Notes under the pieces: model-generated
Databases searched by the model: none
Told to the model about the DNA's origin: nothing
The model's input: the letters and a program-made list of their open reading frames with translations, nothing else
Shown: one piece after another, positions 6,260 to 7,279 of the stretch
How the letters are laid out: each line of letters begins with the position of its first letter
Position numbering within the stretch: position 1 is the stretch's first letter
DNA from: Anaerolineae bacterium
GTDB taxonomy: Bacteria > Chloroflexota > Anaerolineae > JAADDB01
NCBI GenBank assembly: GCA_015489285.1
Contig: WGAA01000067.1
Span: 1 to 7,279, forward strand
Direction of reading: 5' to 3'
Length of the DNA: 7,279 bases
Made by a program: the position numbers and the translations under genes

Positions 6260-6347
6260 CCCCGGTCATCGCTCTCACCGGTGGCAAAAACCGCAGATCG
6301 CAGGTACATCCGGACCCGACCGGACACAAGCGTCACACCACCGCACC

Positions 6348-6351
6348 GGAG
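6348..6351 (+). promoter_or_regulatory. Shine-Dalgarno site of the carboxylase gene
   Basis: GGAG lies eight bases before the ATG at 6360, a suitable distance. It supports this start over any later in-frame codon. Confidence 0.6.
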
Positions 6352-6359
6352 CATCACGT

Positions 6360-7279
6360 ATGGATAAAAAGACACCGCTGGATGAACTCCGATTCCGGCG
6401 AGCTCAAGCCCGTCTGGGAGGTGGCGAAAAACGCATCGCCAAACAACACGCCCAAGGGAAACTCACCGCCCGTGAACGCCTCAGCAAGCTCCTGGACCCG
6501 GACTCCTTCGAGGAAATCGGCTCCCTCGCAACCCATCACATTCACGAATTCGGCATGGAGAAGAAGAAGTACCCCGGCGACGGGGTCGTTACCGGGTTTG
6601 GCACCATCGAGGGGCAACGCGTGGCGGTCTACGCGCAAGACTTCACCGTCTTTGGCGGTTCCTTCTCCGAAATGCAGGCCAACAAAATATCCCGCCTTCT
6701 CGACCTCGCCCGGGAGTCCGGCATCCCCTTCATCGGACTCATCGAGTCCGGAGGGGCACGCATTCAGGAAGGCGTCCGCGGTCTGGCCGGGTACGGACGC
6801 CTCTTCACCCGCAACGTCCTGGCCTCAGGGGTCATCCCCCAGATCGCGGTGGTGATGGGTCCCGCGGCGGGGGGATCCGTCTACTCCCCCGCACTCATGG
6901 ACCTCATCATCATGGTGGACAAGACCAGCTACATGTTCCTCACCGGTCCCGACGTCATCAAGACGGTGACCGGGGAGGAGGTCACCTTCGAAGAGCTTGG
7001 AGGCGCCCGGGTGCACAACGAGAAGAGCGGCGTGGCCCACTTCATCGCCCCCGACGAGGAGCAAGCGCTGGACCTGGTCAAACGCATCCTCTCCTATCTT
7101 CCCCCGAACAACGCGGAAATGCCCCCCAGAGCCCAACCCGTCGCGCCCACGGCAGCTGAGCTGGAAGAGCTCAATCACATCATCCCCGAGCAGGAGGATG
7201 AAGCGTACGACGTTCACGACGTCATCCGGCGGATCTTCGACCCCGGGAGCTTTCTCGAGGTGCAGGCCCACTTCGCCCG
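6360..7279 (+). CDS. Acyl-CoA carboxylase carboxyltransferase (beta) subunit, propionyl/methylmalonyl-CoA type, 3' end missing
   Basis: The frame from ATG 6360 runs without a stop to the right edge, giving 306 residues of a family usually about 510-520 long. The enzyme transfers a carboxyl group between carboxybiotin and an acyl-CoA such as propionyl-CoA, acetyl-CoA or methylmalonyl-CoA. The N-terminus has the typical LGGGEKRIAKQHAQGKLTAR (19-38, biotin-side helix region), GMEKKKYPGDGVVTG (65-79), and QDFTVFGGS (93-101). Acyl-CoA and oxyanion-hole motifs follow: ESGGARIQEGV (129-139) and GPAAGGSVYSPAL (167-179), then SYMFLTGPDVIKTVTGEEVT (190-209), ELGGARVHNEKSGVAHF (212-228) and LSYLPPNN (244-251). 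At the edge the second, carboxybiotin-binding half is just starting (IFDPGSFLEVQ, 292-302). Two positions differ from the most common form: IESGGAR for NDSGGAR, and GPAAGG for GPCAGG. Biotin carboxylase and biotin carrier genes would be expected downstream. Substrate preference, or a sodium-pumping decarboxylase role, cannot be decided from this part. Confidence 0.94.
   Translation, partial: MDKKTPLDELRFRRAQARLGGGEKRIAKQHAQGKLTARERLSKLLDPDSFEEIGSLATHHIHEFGMEKKKYPGDGVVTGFGTIEGQRVAVYAQDFTVFGGSFSEMQANKISRLLDLARESGIPFIGLIESGGARIQEGVRGLAGYGRLFTRNVLASGVIPQIAVVMGPAAGGSVYSPALMDLIIMVDKTSYMFLTGPDVIKTVTGEEVTFEELGGARVHNEKSGVAHFIAPDEEQALDLVKRILSYLPPNNAEMPPRAQPVAPTAAELEELNHIIPEQEDEAYDVHDVIRRIFDPGSFLEVQAHFA

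Larger units (their letters stand above)
6089..6359. other. Divergent intergenic control region between degV operon and carboxylase gene
   Basis: These 271 bases separate two oppositely transcribed units. They hold a strong rightward promoter (6186-6215), a leader with a short hairpin (6239-6259), an 8-base palindrome CACCGGTG (6276-6283), a small inverted repeat TCCGG/CCGGA (6309-6313 and 6320-6324), and an AT-richer patch near degV with an imperfect dyad TTAC-N6-GTAA (6130-6143). The leftward promoter for degV is not clear: TATTTA on the minus strand in the AT-rich patch is the best -10 candidate, but it has no good -35. No protein-coding signal is seen. Confidence 0.65.

Noticed and set aside
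6382..6855. A 157-codon + strand open frame within the carboxylase region
   Set aside because: It is a shifted-frame shadow. The true frame from 6360 encodes a clear carboxyltransferase and simply lacks a stop before the right edge.
6825..7271. A 148-codon minus-strand open frame at the right end
   Set aside because: It is antisense to the carboxylase; its Asp/His/Gly-rich translation has no family features.

Overview
This is a GC-rich bacterial window (low-to-mid 60s % GC by eye, not computed). It carries six protein-coding genes, two of them cut by the window edges. I see no tRNA, rRNA, CRISPR array, insertion sequence or phage gene. The best guess for the source is Chloroflexota (Anaerolineae or Ardenticatenia-like). 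The reasons are a secreted protein with a Pro/Thr 'PTPTP' linker and a C-terminal tail resembling those on exported proteins of that phylum, heptamer and hairpin repeats between genes, and a degV-plsX-acyl-CoA ligase cluster. This placement is an inference and would need a search to confirm.

Left part (1-2514, + strand). The window opens inside a secreted or surface protein. A low-complexity Pro/Thr linker leads into seven regularly spaced repeats of about 53 residues, probably a beta-propeller. A 346-base gene-free stretch follows (1257-1602). It holds a near-perfect long hairpin and two separate runs of 7-base-phased CGT-initial repeats. Next is a complete family-2 glycosyltransferase (1603-2514), probably used in surface polysaccharide or glycolipid synthesis.

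Middle part (2536-6088, - strand). Three genes are packed as an apparent operon in the order degV, plsX, acyl-CoA ligase. The degV stop and the plsX start are 4 bases apart, and plsX and the ligase 33 bases apart. DegV proteins are fatty-acid-binding proteins (FakB family), PlsX interconverts acyl-ACP and acyl-phosphate, and the ligase makes acyl-CoA. The set reads as a small module for handling free fatty acids and distributing acyl groups among phosphate, ACP and CoA carriers. No FakA kinase gene is visible in the window.

Right part (6089-7279). A 271-base divergent intergenic region carries a strong sigma-70-type promoter (TTGGCA, 18-base spacer, TATAAT). It drives, after a leader of about 140 bases, a biotin-dependent acyl-CoA carboxylase carboxyltransferase gene that runs off the right edge. 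Thus a fatty-acid or phospholipid operon and an acyl-CoA carboxylase gene diverge from a shared control region, which fits a lipid-metabolism neighbourhood.

Nothing here clearly amounts to an undescribed system. The most interesting points are the FakB-PlsX-ligase linkage, the altered PlsX signature motifs, and the repeat-rich island at 1257-1602.
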